Source: a virus
IMG/VR virus record: IMGVR_UViG_3300009788_000227
Location: 1 to 33,216 of that record
Reading direction: 5' to 3' (one strand)
DNA length: 33,216 nt
The notes beneath the pieces are model-generated. The model did not search any database. It had not been told where the DNA came from and worked only from the letters and a program-made list of their open reading frames with translations. This document shows positions 1 to 7,011 of this stretch, piece by piece; position 1 is the first letter of the stretch; each line of letters opens with the position of its first letter. The translations under genes and the position numbers were made by a program.

Positions 1-2218
1 CAATACCCTGTGCAATGGTTGCAGCGGCCAGAACAGCGCCCCATGGCCAACCGCCACCTGTTTGAAATGCAGTGGCCGCAGCGTTATAGGTACTCACTGT
101 AGCTTCAGCAATGGCAATTCCTTGGGCGATCTTAAATCGCTTCTCACCGCTTTGTTGAACAATAGCGAGAATGGCACCACCAGCAGCCATCAAAGCAGCT
201 TTCTTTTGTGCTTCTTGTCCTTTTCCTAGCTTTTGCTCAGCAGTAATATGGGCTTTTATCATTTTCAATTGCTGATTTTGCTGACTTGCAAACATGGCAT
301 TTCTTGCAAACATGCCACCGGCAAAGGCACCTGTAATCTGCTGCTCTTTTTGAGTGAATACCAAAGCTTCCTGTTCAGCCGCTGCAATATTTCTCTCTAA
401 TTTACGATCAAAAGCAGCCGATTCAAGGGCTTCCCTTTCGAGAATTGCAGCCGCTCTTATGTCAGTTTCTATACGTTCGCCCTCAGTCACCCCGATTAGT
501 TTTTCACTTTGTAAAAAGGCTAAAGACTCCAATTCTTTTGCTGATTGTTCATTGATCGCGGCAAATCTAAGTTCATTTTGAAAGGATAAGAATTCAGTCA
601 ATTGTTTTGCACTTTCAGTGATAAGGGCATTCTTCTCTTTCTCAAGTCTGACTTGTTCAGCTGCTGCAGCTTTAGCCGCGGCAGTTTGTTGAGCGGTAAC
701 TGCTGGATCTCCTCCTATTCCAGGTGATTTAGCAGCCACAATATCGACAGGGGCTTTATCAAGATTTTCTTGAATTTCATCATTTAAAGCACTCACCTTA
801 TTAGACAAAGAATCGATTTCAACTCCACTATTAACGGCTTCAAGAGCACTTTTTTGCATTGCTGAGGAAAATGCGCCTAAGGATAATTCACTTGATTTGA
901 GACTTTTAGAAGACGTATCTAGCGCACTTGAAACCGCCGATCCCAGATCTGGAATATCGCCTTTTAACGATTTCATTGTTGACCTTAGAGCGTTGGCATT
1001 GACCCTAACGGCATTCACGACAGAATCCGGTAAAAATGCCTGAGCAAGATTGACACTAGTTTCAAGAGTGGTAACTACATCTACAGCGAATTTAATAAAT
1101 TGAACTTTAATCGCATTTAAAGATTTAGTAACCGCTGATAATACTGGCCCTAAAAATGATGAAAATGCATCAACAATTGTTCTTATTCCGAATAATGAAA
1201 TTTTTGCTAAATCTGCCATTGCAGAACTTGCAAATGACATCCACTTTACCCATGTTGTAAAAGCTTTTACTAAAAATATGACTGATTGTATTACAAGATT
1301 TACAGTAGTTGCAAATAATCTAGCAAATAAAATAACACCAGATGTGACCAATTCTTCGTTTTTACTTATCCATTGAGATACTTTATCTACAACTTTTATG
1401 GCAGTTGCTGTGAAAATCTTCATCGCAGGTACTAATTTTTGACCAAGCCTAACTTGTAAATCTTCAAATCGGGCATCCAAAATACGTTGTTGATTGGCAA
1501 GGCTTTGACTACTTCTAGCAAAATCACCTACAGCTTTTTGGCTCTGTTCTAAGATCAAATCAAAAGTAACTTGAGCCTTAGCAGCTTTTAAAGCTGTGCC
1601 TGTCAACTTATCCATTCCCTCTGCTGCAAGACGTGTTTGCACATCAGATTCAAGAATACTGATACCCAATGTCTTCAACATCTCTCTTTCACCAAGTAAA
1701 CCCCTTGTGAGAGCAAGGACAGCCCTTTCAGCACCACCCTCAATATTTGAAAATGACGCCAAATCAGTACCTAATTCATTTACTCTTTTACTTAGATCTA
1801 AAGCGGCTTTTTCATTAAATCCAAATCCTGTCAACAAATCTCCTGTGAGAGCAAGGGATTCTTTCGCTGCTTTATTTGAGATTCCAAAATTCTTTGCTAA
1901 ATTTGCAGCAGTTTTATCCGCTTCATCTCGAACGGATTGGAAGACAACATTAAATTTCTGTTCAATTTCAGCGAAATCAGATGCAAGCCTAACGGCATCT
2001 TTTCCAAATTTGGCAAAAGCAAGAGCACCCAAGGCAACGCCGATAACCCCAACTGCAACAGCCACTCTTTTAGCGCTTTTTTGAACTCTCTTAAAGGTTT
2101 TCGCCATTTTGCCACCGGCTTTTTTCGTCTTATCAGCGGATTTATCAACTTCTTTATCAAACTTTTTAAGAGTTGGAGTGCCTTCATCATCAACTGTAAG
2201 TAGGTATTTTAGATCCAC
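1..2218 (-). CDS. Tail tape measure protein (C-terminus beyond left edge)
   Basis: The frame stays open to the window edge and shows 739 codons. Tape measure proteins set tail length and line the tail tube lumen. The N-terminus is Lys-rich (a run of KKFDKEVDKSADKTKKAGGK type) and is followed by a Gly/Ala-rich hydrophobic segment. A long Ala/Lys/Glu helical body follows, with membrane-like stretches near residues 290-330 and an Ala/Gly/Gln-rich tail (AAATIAQG). This composition and the position directly after the G/GT chaperone pair are typical of siphovirus tape measures. The start is GTG at 2218, overlapping the previous stop by one base (TAGTG), with AAAGG six bases upstream. No N-terminal methionine alternative has a better site. 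Confidence 0.9.
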   Translation of the reverse strand, partial: MDLKYLLTVDDEGTPTLKKFDKEVDKSADKTKKAGGKMAKTFKRVQKSAKRVAVAVGVIGVALGALAFAKFGKDAVRLASDFAEIEQKFNVVFQSVRDEADKTAANLAKNFGISNKAAKESLALTGDLLTGFGFNEKAALDLSKRVNELGTDLASFSNIEGGAERAVLALTRGLLGEREMLKTLGISILESDVQTRLAAEGMDKLTGTALKAAKAQVTFDLILEQSQKAVGDFARSSQSLANQQRILDARFEDLQVRLGQKLVPAMKIFTATAIKVVDKVSQWISKNEELVTSGVILFARLFATTVNLVIQSVIFLVKAFTTWVKWMSFASSAMADLAKISLFGIRTIVDAFSSFLGPVLSAVTKSLNAIKVQFIKFAVDVVTTLETSVNLAQAFLPDSVVNAVRVNANALRSTMKSLKGDIPDLGSAVSSALDTSSKSLKSSELSLGAFSSAMQKSALEAVNSGVEIDSLSNKVSALNDEIQENLDKAPVDIVAAKSPGIGGDPAVTAQQTAAAKAAAAEQVRLEKEKNALITESAKQLTEFLSFQNELRFAAINEQSAKELESLAFLQSEKLIGVTEGERIETDIRAAAILEREALESAAFDRKLERNIAAAEQEALVFTQKEQQITGAFAGGMFARNAMFASQQNQQLKMIKAHITAEQKLGKGQEAQKKAALMAAGGAILAIVQQSGEKRFKIAQGIAIAEATVSTYNAAATAFQTGGGWPWGAVLAAATIAQGI

Positions 2219-2978
2219 TATTTACCTTTACGCTTTGGCCTGTTTGGTCTTTGGTCGTTCGAAATGTCTTGCAACATCAAGATTCTTACCATGATTTCAG
2301 GCTTGTCATCGATATCAATATTGTGAATATTCATCAACGCCTCTATATCTGTCGGCTCAACATAGTGAAAATCTTTGTCTTCGCCGGCAACACAGTTTGA
2401 AGTTCGAAGTGCTTGATCAAACAATTCCAGAACAATATAGTTTTCTTCTGAAAGTAAGGGTGATTCATCTTCGATTCGACACGATCCATTGTTCTCTTCC
2501 AAATCCCTCAAGCAGGTAACGCCATCAACACCTTCACAGCATTGATGGCAATGTTCATAAGAAGCTCTGTTTTCCTGAGCATAGCGAAACTCTGCCCAGG
2601 CTATGAGTTTTTTACTTCTTCCCCCGACTCTTCTTCGTCTTCAATGTCGATGCCAACAACAACTTCATTCCAGCACTCGCTGAATTCAGTCCAGTTTTCA
2701 TCACAAAGAACCTTATTTTCATGATTGCATTCTGCTGGTTTGCCATCTAGAGTGATTCCCTCCCAACCAGAAATAAACTTATCCATACAAGCATTGCTGT
2801 ATTTAGATTCATTGAATTCTGTTGCAAGGCCAGCTCTTCCGCGTTTTTTGAAAGTGCATAATTTTCTAAGGGCTGTCAACTCCTTTGGTTTTGGCTTGAC
2901 AATAAGCAATACAGCATCAGAATCTCTGATTTTGTATCGCTTTGCTACTTCTTCTTTTTGTATTTCCCGAATGTCCAT
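2218..2978 (-). CDS. Tail assembly chaperone, -1 frameshift product (gpGT-like)
   Basis: This is the predicted fusion product: 124 codons of the short form through the AAC at 2609-2607, a -1 slip, then 129 codons in the -1 frame, for 253 aa in total. The downstream segment lacks a convincing start of its own. In the -1 frame it is open from before the slip site to the stop at 2218. It begins KLIAWAEFRYAQENRASYEH and carries a Cys-rich patch (HCHQCCEGVDGVTC) that would be lost if translation began at a later TTG. The T-like domain would contact the tail tube subunits. The stop overlaps the GTG of the tape measure gene. Confidence 0.8.
2574..2613 (-). promoter_or_regulatory. Programmed -1 ribosomal frameshift signal
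   Basis: The minus strand carries the slippery heptamer A AAA AAC (2613-2607) in the correct zero-frame phase (GTA AAA AAC). Six bases later an 8-bp stem forms, CCTGGGCA (2600-2593) pairing with TGCTCAGG (2581-2574) with one G-U pair, around an 11-base loop. Heptamer, spacer length and stem match the standard layout for bacterial and phage -1 frameshifting. Confidence 0.85.
2601..2978 (-). CDS. Tail assembly chaperone, short form (gpG-like)
   Basis: A 125-aa protein lies between the tail tube gene and the tape measure gene, the position of lambda G and its analogues. It reads as a soluble, mixed-charge protein with an acidic tail (GIDIEDEEESGEE) just before its stop, which is usual at these frameshift sites. 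The start is supported by AAAAGGAG five bases before ATG. The zero-frame stop TAG falls inside the spacer of the frameshift signal. In lambda the G and GT proteins bind the tape measure before tube assembly and are not in the virion. That role is inferred here from position and from the frameshift arrangement, not from sequence identity. Confidence 0.8.
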   Translation of the reverse strand: MDIREIQKEEVAKRYKIRDSDAVLLIVKPKPKELTALRKLCTFKKRGRAGLATEFNESKYSNACMDKFISGWEGITLDGKPAECNHENKVLCDENWTEFSECWNEVVVGIDIEDEEESGEEVKNS

Positions 2979-3022
2979 ATGTGCTCCTTTTGCTCCTGTT
3001 TCGGTTGTTCGGTATGCTTTTA

Positions 3023-3979
3023 TTATGTGAAAACTATTGTAAATTCATCATCCCCTTCATCACCATCTTGATTCAGTGACATTTCCAACTCTTCGGTTCT
3101 GATTGAATCGGAATCCCCATCACTCAGATTGATGAATTGTGCTTTTGGTGCTGAAAATGTCATTATGTTTCCAGCTGATCCAGTTAAGGCATATGTCAAA
3201 ATACCCTCTGAGTTATCCCTGATCTTTGCAAAGAAATCAAGCGTTGCAACTGCGACCTGTTCAGGATCAACTTCAGCTTTTGGCTGTCTACCAACATAAA
3301 GAGCAGATTTGTAACCGGTGCTGTCATTAACATCTGGACGATGAATAATCTCATTACCCATATCAATACTTAGGTTTTGAATATTCAAAGTACCTACGCC
3401 ATGAACGCTGAAAGCGACTCCCAAGAATGTTTTTGGAATAACGCCTGGTGATGGTTGTGCAAATGCAACGGTATCTGTGGGCTTTACATATTTTCCTTTG
3501 AATTCAAATTCACACATAACAATGCCACCCTTGGCAGCAACGAATTTAACCGTACCGCGGGCACCGAGAAGTTTCTTAGATTTGAATACAGATCCTTCAG
3601 CACCTTCACGCATTTCAAGAGTTACAGATGGAATATCCTCTGTAACCGGTGCGTAAGTAACACTAGTTGCTGGGACAATGGTTTCGCTCAATCCGCATGC
3701 TTGAAGAAGATCTGTTAAGTGAGCCGGCGCTGTTCCAGCAGCACCTGAACCTTTGAGCTCAGTTGAAAATGACAAGGTTGCATTGATTTCACCATTAACC
3801 TGGCTGAGTCTTGAAAAGCTCGGTTGAACCACTTCAAGACGGTCATTTTGAACATTGTCAATTGAATAATCGGGACTGTAAACTGGGGCAATTACATCGA
3901 TATCAGCCAATGTCTCTTCTACGCCTTCAACAGCTTCAATCTTTACTGCAATTTGTTTTCTTTTAGTTAGAAATACCAT
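3023..3979 (-). CDS. Major tail tube protein
   Basis: A 318-aa protein with many short beta-strand-like segments, few cysteines and an acidic C-terminus (NQDGDEGDDEFTIVF). It sits directly upstream of the chaperone pair and downstream of the tail terminator, the standard place for the tail tube subunit. It starts MVFLTKRKQIAVKIEAVEGV, a pattern seen at the start of siphovirus tail tube proteins. The protein is expected to polymerise as stacked hexamers around the tape measure. The start ATG overlaps the stop of the preceding small gene by one base (TAATG). The assignment rests on gene order and fold-type composition. Confidence 0.8.
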   Translation of the reverse strand: MVFLTKRKQIAVKIEAVEGVEETLADIDVIAPVYSPDYSIDNVQNDRLEVVQPSFSRLSQVNGEINATLSFSTELKGSGAAGTAPAHLTDLLQACGLSETIVPATSVTYAPVTEDIPSVTLEMREGAEGSVFKSKKLLGARGTVKFVAAKGGIVMCEFEFKGKYVKPTDTVAFAQPSPGVIPKTFLGVAFSVHGVGTLNIQNLSIDMGNEIIHRPDVNDSTGYKSALYVGRQPKAEVDPEQVAVATLDFFAKIRDNSEGILTYALTGSAGNIMTFSAPKAQFINLSDGDSDSIRTEELEMSLNQDGDEGDDEFTIVFT

Positions 3980-4170
3980 TATTTGCCCCCATCCTCATTT
4001 GTGATTGGTTTAGTTTTATTTGTTTTTGCAACTGGCTTTTCAAGCTTTCCATCTTTGCCAACTGTCCAAGATCCACCTTTACGGCAAAGACCTGGCTTTG
4101 TGTTGTTGTGTTCAATTTTAGATTTCTTTGGTCCAACTTTTTCAGTTTTCTTTGATTCAGCTTTGTCCAT
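3979..4170 (-). CDS. Small basic protein of unknown function
   Basis: A 63-aa, very Lys-rich, probably disordered protein (MDKAESKKTEKVGPKKSKIE...) with one cysteine. It lies between the tail terminator and tail tube genes, with a one-base gap upstream and a one-base overlap downstream, so it is almost certainly translated with them. No family is recognised. A role as a minor tail or assembly factor would be a guess. Confidence 0.6.
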   Translation of the reverse strand: MDKAESKKTEKVGPKKSKIEHNNTKPGLCRKGGSWTVGKDGKLEKPVAKTNKTKPITNEDGGK

Positions 4171-4171
4171 C

Positions 4172-4636
4172 TTATCCTCCGACTCTTTCTACTAGGTCAA
4201 TTGTTAGAACTGCATGGTGTACGAGAATCCCCGCATAATTAGCGTGTCCAACCGATTTAATTTGCAGCTTATTAGGCGGTTGTATTGGCAATATTGTACC
4301 ATTCAAATTGTCATCTTCTCTAAAACTATCCTGAATCGTATCGCAAAGAGACTGAAACGTCTTTTCTGTTTCAAGTTCATCAGACAACGACATGTGGCCA
4401 ACGATCACAAAACTATGTGTGAGATGATAGAGATCCTCAACCGCACCAACAGTAGCAAGTGCTTGGGCAGTGCCAACTCTTGATATCTCCCAACTCAAAA
4501 TCTTTGTTCCATCCTGATGTTCAGCAAAAAATTGATTCCAAAAATATGTGGATCTGATGTAATCATGGACATTTCCAATATCAGTAACTGTTTCCAGAAG
4601 AGTCTTTATCTCAGCTAATATGGTTGCCTGTGACAT
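4172..4636 (-). CDS. Tail terminator/completion protein (gpU-like position)
   Basis: A 154-aa protein with an N-terminal helix (ATILAEIKTLLETV), a central region of alternating strands, and a closing strand rich in beta-branched residues (ILVHHAVLTIDLVERV). This size, layout and position between the gp10-like protein and the tail tube match tail terminator proteins, which cap the finished tail and join it to the head. Its ATG overlaps the stop of the upstream gene (4636). Sequence motifs are weak in this family, so the call rests mainly on gene order. Confidence 0.65.
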   Translation of the reverse strand: MSQATILAEIKTLLETVTDIGNVHDYIRSTYFWNQFFAEHQDGTKILSWEISRVGTAQALATVGAVEDLYHLTHSFVIVGHMSLSDELETEKTFQSLCDTIQDSFREDDNLNGTILPIQPPNKLQIKSVGHANYAGILVHHAVLTIDLVERVGG

Positions 4637-5148
4637 TATTCTTCACCTAATTTTTTAACTAAGCGATTTTTAGCTCGATGCATCGCCTCATCAAATTCAA
4701 TTTCGAGATCAGCAAATGAACCTGAAAACACTTTTCTTTTGGGGAGACCTTTGCTTTTTATCTTTCGAGATATCAAAAAAGCAGCTGTACTGGCCTTTGT
4801 TGGATCAGTAATCCTTAATTTACGATTTACCCACTGTCTCAAGCCTGAAGAATCTCCGCTTGGTGGTGTGTGTGGTTTAGCCCCCTCATCAACAACAAGG
4901 GCCTGAGTGACAGAACTGGTGACATCACCACTTATAACATTACCATCTACATTTGGACCGTCTGATACCCATGAGTTCTTTAAAACAGCTGTCCCGCCGA
5001 CAGGTGATTCTTGAACGAATTCATTACGCAATCCAACAAGGGATTCAGCAATGGCTGTGGAATATTCCAGAACAAAAAGATTGTGAGGGATATTACCCCT
5101 AATATTTGGAGGCCTTTTAACCAAAGACATAGAAACGCTAAGTGTCAT
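4636..5148 (-). CDS. HK97 gp10-like head-tail joining/completion protein
   Basis: A 170-aa protein with features of the HK97 gp10-like family. It has an N-terminal helix region ending in VQESPVGGTAVLKNSW, where 'SPVdTG.Lr.SW' is the usual form. A middle GAKPHTPPSG segment follows, then an ARKIK-type helix ISRKIKSKGLPKRKVF before the C-terminal helix. Proteins of this family act at the neck where head and tail join. It overlaps both neighbours by one base, and the order connector, gp10-like, terminator, tube is the classical one. Confidence 0.75.
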   Translation of the reverse strand: MTLSVSMSLVKRPPNIRGNIPHNLFVLEYSTAIAESLVGLRNEFVQESPVGGTAVLKNSWVSDGPNVDGNVISGDVTSSVTQALVVDEGAKPHTPPSGDSSGLRQWVNRKLRITDPTKASTAAFLISRKIKSKGLPKRKVFSGSFADLEIEFDEAMHRAKNRLVKKLGEE

Positions 5149-6122
5149 TATCTTTGACCGGTTGGATGGAAAATGAAATCTTCGCCATGCATAAATTTAA
5201 TATCAGCCTCAACCAATGCTTGGGCCGGCTTGATATTGCCCTTAAGGCCAACGATCACCTTATACTTATCTTCAAAATCTTTTGCTGAGACTCTGTAGTT
5301 CTGACCTTTAATAGCATAATCGACACTATCCACATTGATTTGCCTATTCACAGATTCATTCATGAAATTTGACAAAGAATAAAGCAGTAGAGATGTGGCC
5401 AGATAACAAACCGCATTAAAAGTATTTGTATTTAATGATGAATCTGTTGTGCTGATAAAGTGAACGCTATTGAATCTGATACGAATTGTTTCAACGGTTC
5501 TCAGGTTCACGGTCGAGGGGCTATCACTTGCCTCATCTAATGTGGCGTCACCTCTCAAATCATTGGTAACTTCAACATAATTAGAGCCATTATTAACCGC
5601 GCTGATGTAATAACTTCCATTATTATCTGAATTCGTTGAACTTTCAGCAAAAAGAACATTGTTCACAGCTATTCCACTGAGATCAGGGGCACCATTGAAT
5701 GTATATCTAATCGTGTTTCCTGATTGCCACAAAATTTCGTCTACATCCAAAGCCTCAAGAATGTTGGAAAAACTGGGACTTGATTGATTGAATCTTAACC
5801 TCTGTCTTTGGGCAGTTACAAATGTTGGATCTTCATATAAAAACCAATCATCATTTCTTGTCTTCATACGAATCGGAGATTTTCCAGTGGGTGATTCAAC
5901 AGTAGAAACGTTTGAAAGGCCTTTTACGAATGCTACAGGCAATCTGTAATCCTGTGTGCCATCACCAGGAATATCTGAGACATCATTGAAAGGTTGATCT
6001 CTATTTAATTGTTGAATAGCAAAATGGATCGCTTTTTCATCATCACCAACGGCTAAAAATGGAGCTGTATCTTTAACAAAGAGAGCAACAGTTGCTTGTG
6101 CATCTGCAAGCTTGAATACCAT
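5148..6122 (-). CDS. Probable head-tail connector protein with inserted beta domain
   Basis: A 324-aa protein in the position of a connector or adaptor. Residues about 20-70 and 225-320 look helical or mixed, with an N-terminal helix (DDEKAIHFAIQQLNRDQPF) as in gp6/gp15-type adaptors. Residues about 125-205 are a Thr/Asn/Ser-rich beta module (NNGSYYISAVNNGSNYVEVT) that resembles repeats in the fibre protein at 28461-30401. The insertion makes the protein much longer than the usual 100-150 aa adaptor. The adaptor role is inferred from position. Confidence 0.55.
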   Translation of the reverse strand: MVFKLADAQATVALFVKDTAPFLAVGDDEKAIHFAIQQLNRDQPFNDVSDIPGDGTQDYRLPVAFVKGLSNVSTVESPTGKSPIRMKTRNDDWFLYEDPTFVTAQRQRLRFNQSSPSFSNILEALDVDEILWQSGNTIRYTFNGAPDLSGIAVNNVLFAESSTNSDNNGSYYISAVNNGSNYVEVTNDLRGDATLDEASDSPSTVNLRTVETIRIRFNSVHFISTTDSSLNTNTFNAVCYLATSLLLYSLSNFMNESVNRQINVDSVDYAIKGQNYRVSAKDFEDKYKVIVGLKGNIKPAQALVEADIKFMHGEDFIFHPTGQR

Positions 6123-6131
6123 AAAACCCCC

Positions 6132-6485
6132 CTATTCTAAGATTGCGGCTTTCAGGTCGAACGTGACTTCTGTTGTGTTTTTCACCCAACGCACACGATA
6201 CCTTTCGCCAAGGGAGTGATCAATCCGGTTGATGAGAATATTTACAATGCCAGTTGCGATCACATTGACTGTATCGCCTTGCTGTGACCAAACAGGATTT
6301 ACAGCACCAACATCACCAAGGGCAGTTTCAACAATAAAGTCATAATCACCAGCAGCACCGAGAGCAGTCACATTCAGCCAGAATTCAATCGCCTTTGCAG
6401 TTTTTGAATTGAACTGGGCAGAGTTACCGTTTGCGGCCTCTTCACCTGAAGTCTTCAGAGTCTCTTGACGTATTTGACCAAGCAT
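6132..6485 (-). CDS. Phage structural-region protein, unknown
   Basis: A 117-aa protein with a beta-rich body (YDFIVETALGDVGAVNPVW, YRVRWVKNTTEVTFDL). AGGGG lies five bases before the ATG. It comes directly after the hairpin at 6508-6531, so its expression may be set by read-through. A head decoration, fibre-attachment or head-completion role is possible but nothing in the sequence decides it. Confidence 0.6.
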   Translation of the reverse strand: MLGQIRQETLKTSGEEAANGNSAQFNSKTAKAIEFWLNVTALGAAGDYDFIVETALGDVGAVNPVWSQQGDTVNVIATGIVNILINRIDHSLGERYRVRWVKNTTEVTFDLKAAILE

Positions 6486-6507
6486 TGATGCCCCTAGTTG
6501 TAAGAAT

Positions 6508-6531
6508 AGCCCCCCTCAAAAGAGGGAGGCT
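6508..6531 (-). terminator. Terminator-like hairpin after the decoration-like gene
   Basis: A 10-bp stem (AGCCTCCCTC / GAGGGGGGCT on the minus strand, one G-U pair) with a UUUU loop begins five bases after the stop of the 6537-6965 gene. It is followed by a weak ATTCTTA tract. It may be a partial terminator that lowers expression of the genes downstream of the capsid genes, or a processing or stability hairpin. Confidence 0.55.
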
Positions 6532-6536
6532 GATTT

Positions 6537-6965
6537 TTAGTTGTACTCGTAAGAAATTTCAACGAGGCCGGGAGGCAATTCCAAACCGGCACCGGTCTCA
6601 GTCTTGAGCAAGGCCAAAACTTCTCCAGCAGAAACAATCAAATTTGCGGCAGTTGTCGAAAGAACAAATTCGTTTGCAACAAATTTAACGCCATCAACTC
6701 CAACATCGTATTCAAATGCATCTGACACAGCAACCGTTTCAGCTCCACCAACACCCCTGTTCTGAACTTGAAGAAGAAGGTTTGCTGTGGCATGACCGGT
6801 GATCGCAGTATCAGGGATAAACCTGGCACCAGTGATCTTGATGTCTTTAGAGCCAGAATGTCTGAAGATTGCAAACTCTTCATCTGATCCAAGAGCTACC
6901 AGAATAGTTCTGGCCTGTTTGAAATGATCCCCATGGAGGTCTTCAATTTTATTATCTTTACTCAT
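6537..6965 (-). CDS. Head decoration/stabilisation-like protein
   Basis: A 142-aa protein immediately downstream of the major capsid gene. It has short beta strands (DIKITGARFIPD, TANLLLQVQNRG, AAGEVLAL-type) and a closing GLVEISYEY strand. This resembles small head-associated proteins found after capsid genes in many siphophages, where strands like 'a.riPd.a..a..tn...l.l.n' recur. It would bind the outer shell surface. The family is not certain. It is separated from the next gene by a hairpin, as expected for an abundant product. Confidence 0.55.
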   Translation of the reverse strand: MSKDNKIEDLHGDHFKQARTILVALGSDEEFAIFRHSGSKDIKITGARFIPDTAITGHATANLLLQVQNRGVGGAETVAVSDAFEYDVGVDGVKFVANEFVLSTTAANLIVSAGEVLALLKTETGAGLELPPGLVEISYEYN

Positions 6966-7011
6966 TTTCCCTGTTTCCTTCCAATTAGATAAGGATTAAT
7001 TCATTCAGTTC

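Noticed and set aside
1596-2084. Plus-strand frame of 162 codons
   Set aside because: It is antisense to the tape measure gene, has a Ser/Ala/Asn-rich composition typical of the complement of an Ala/Lys-rich helix, and has no ribosome site or neighbours on that strand.
2218-2511. Independent 97-aa gene starting at TTG 2511
   Set aside because: There is no ribosome site, and the same frame stays open upstream into the frameshift signal, so it is better read as the C-terminal part of the GT fusion.
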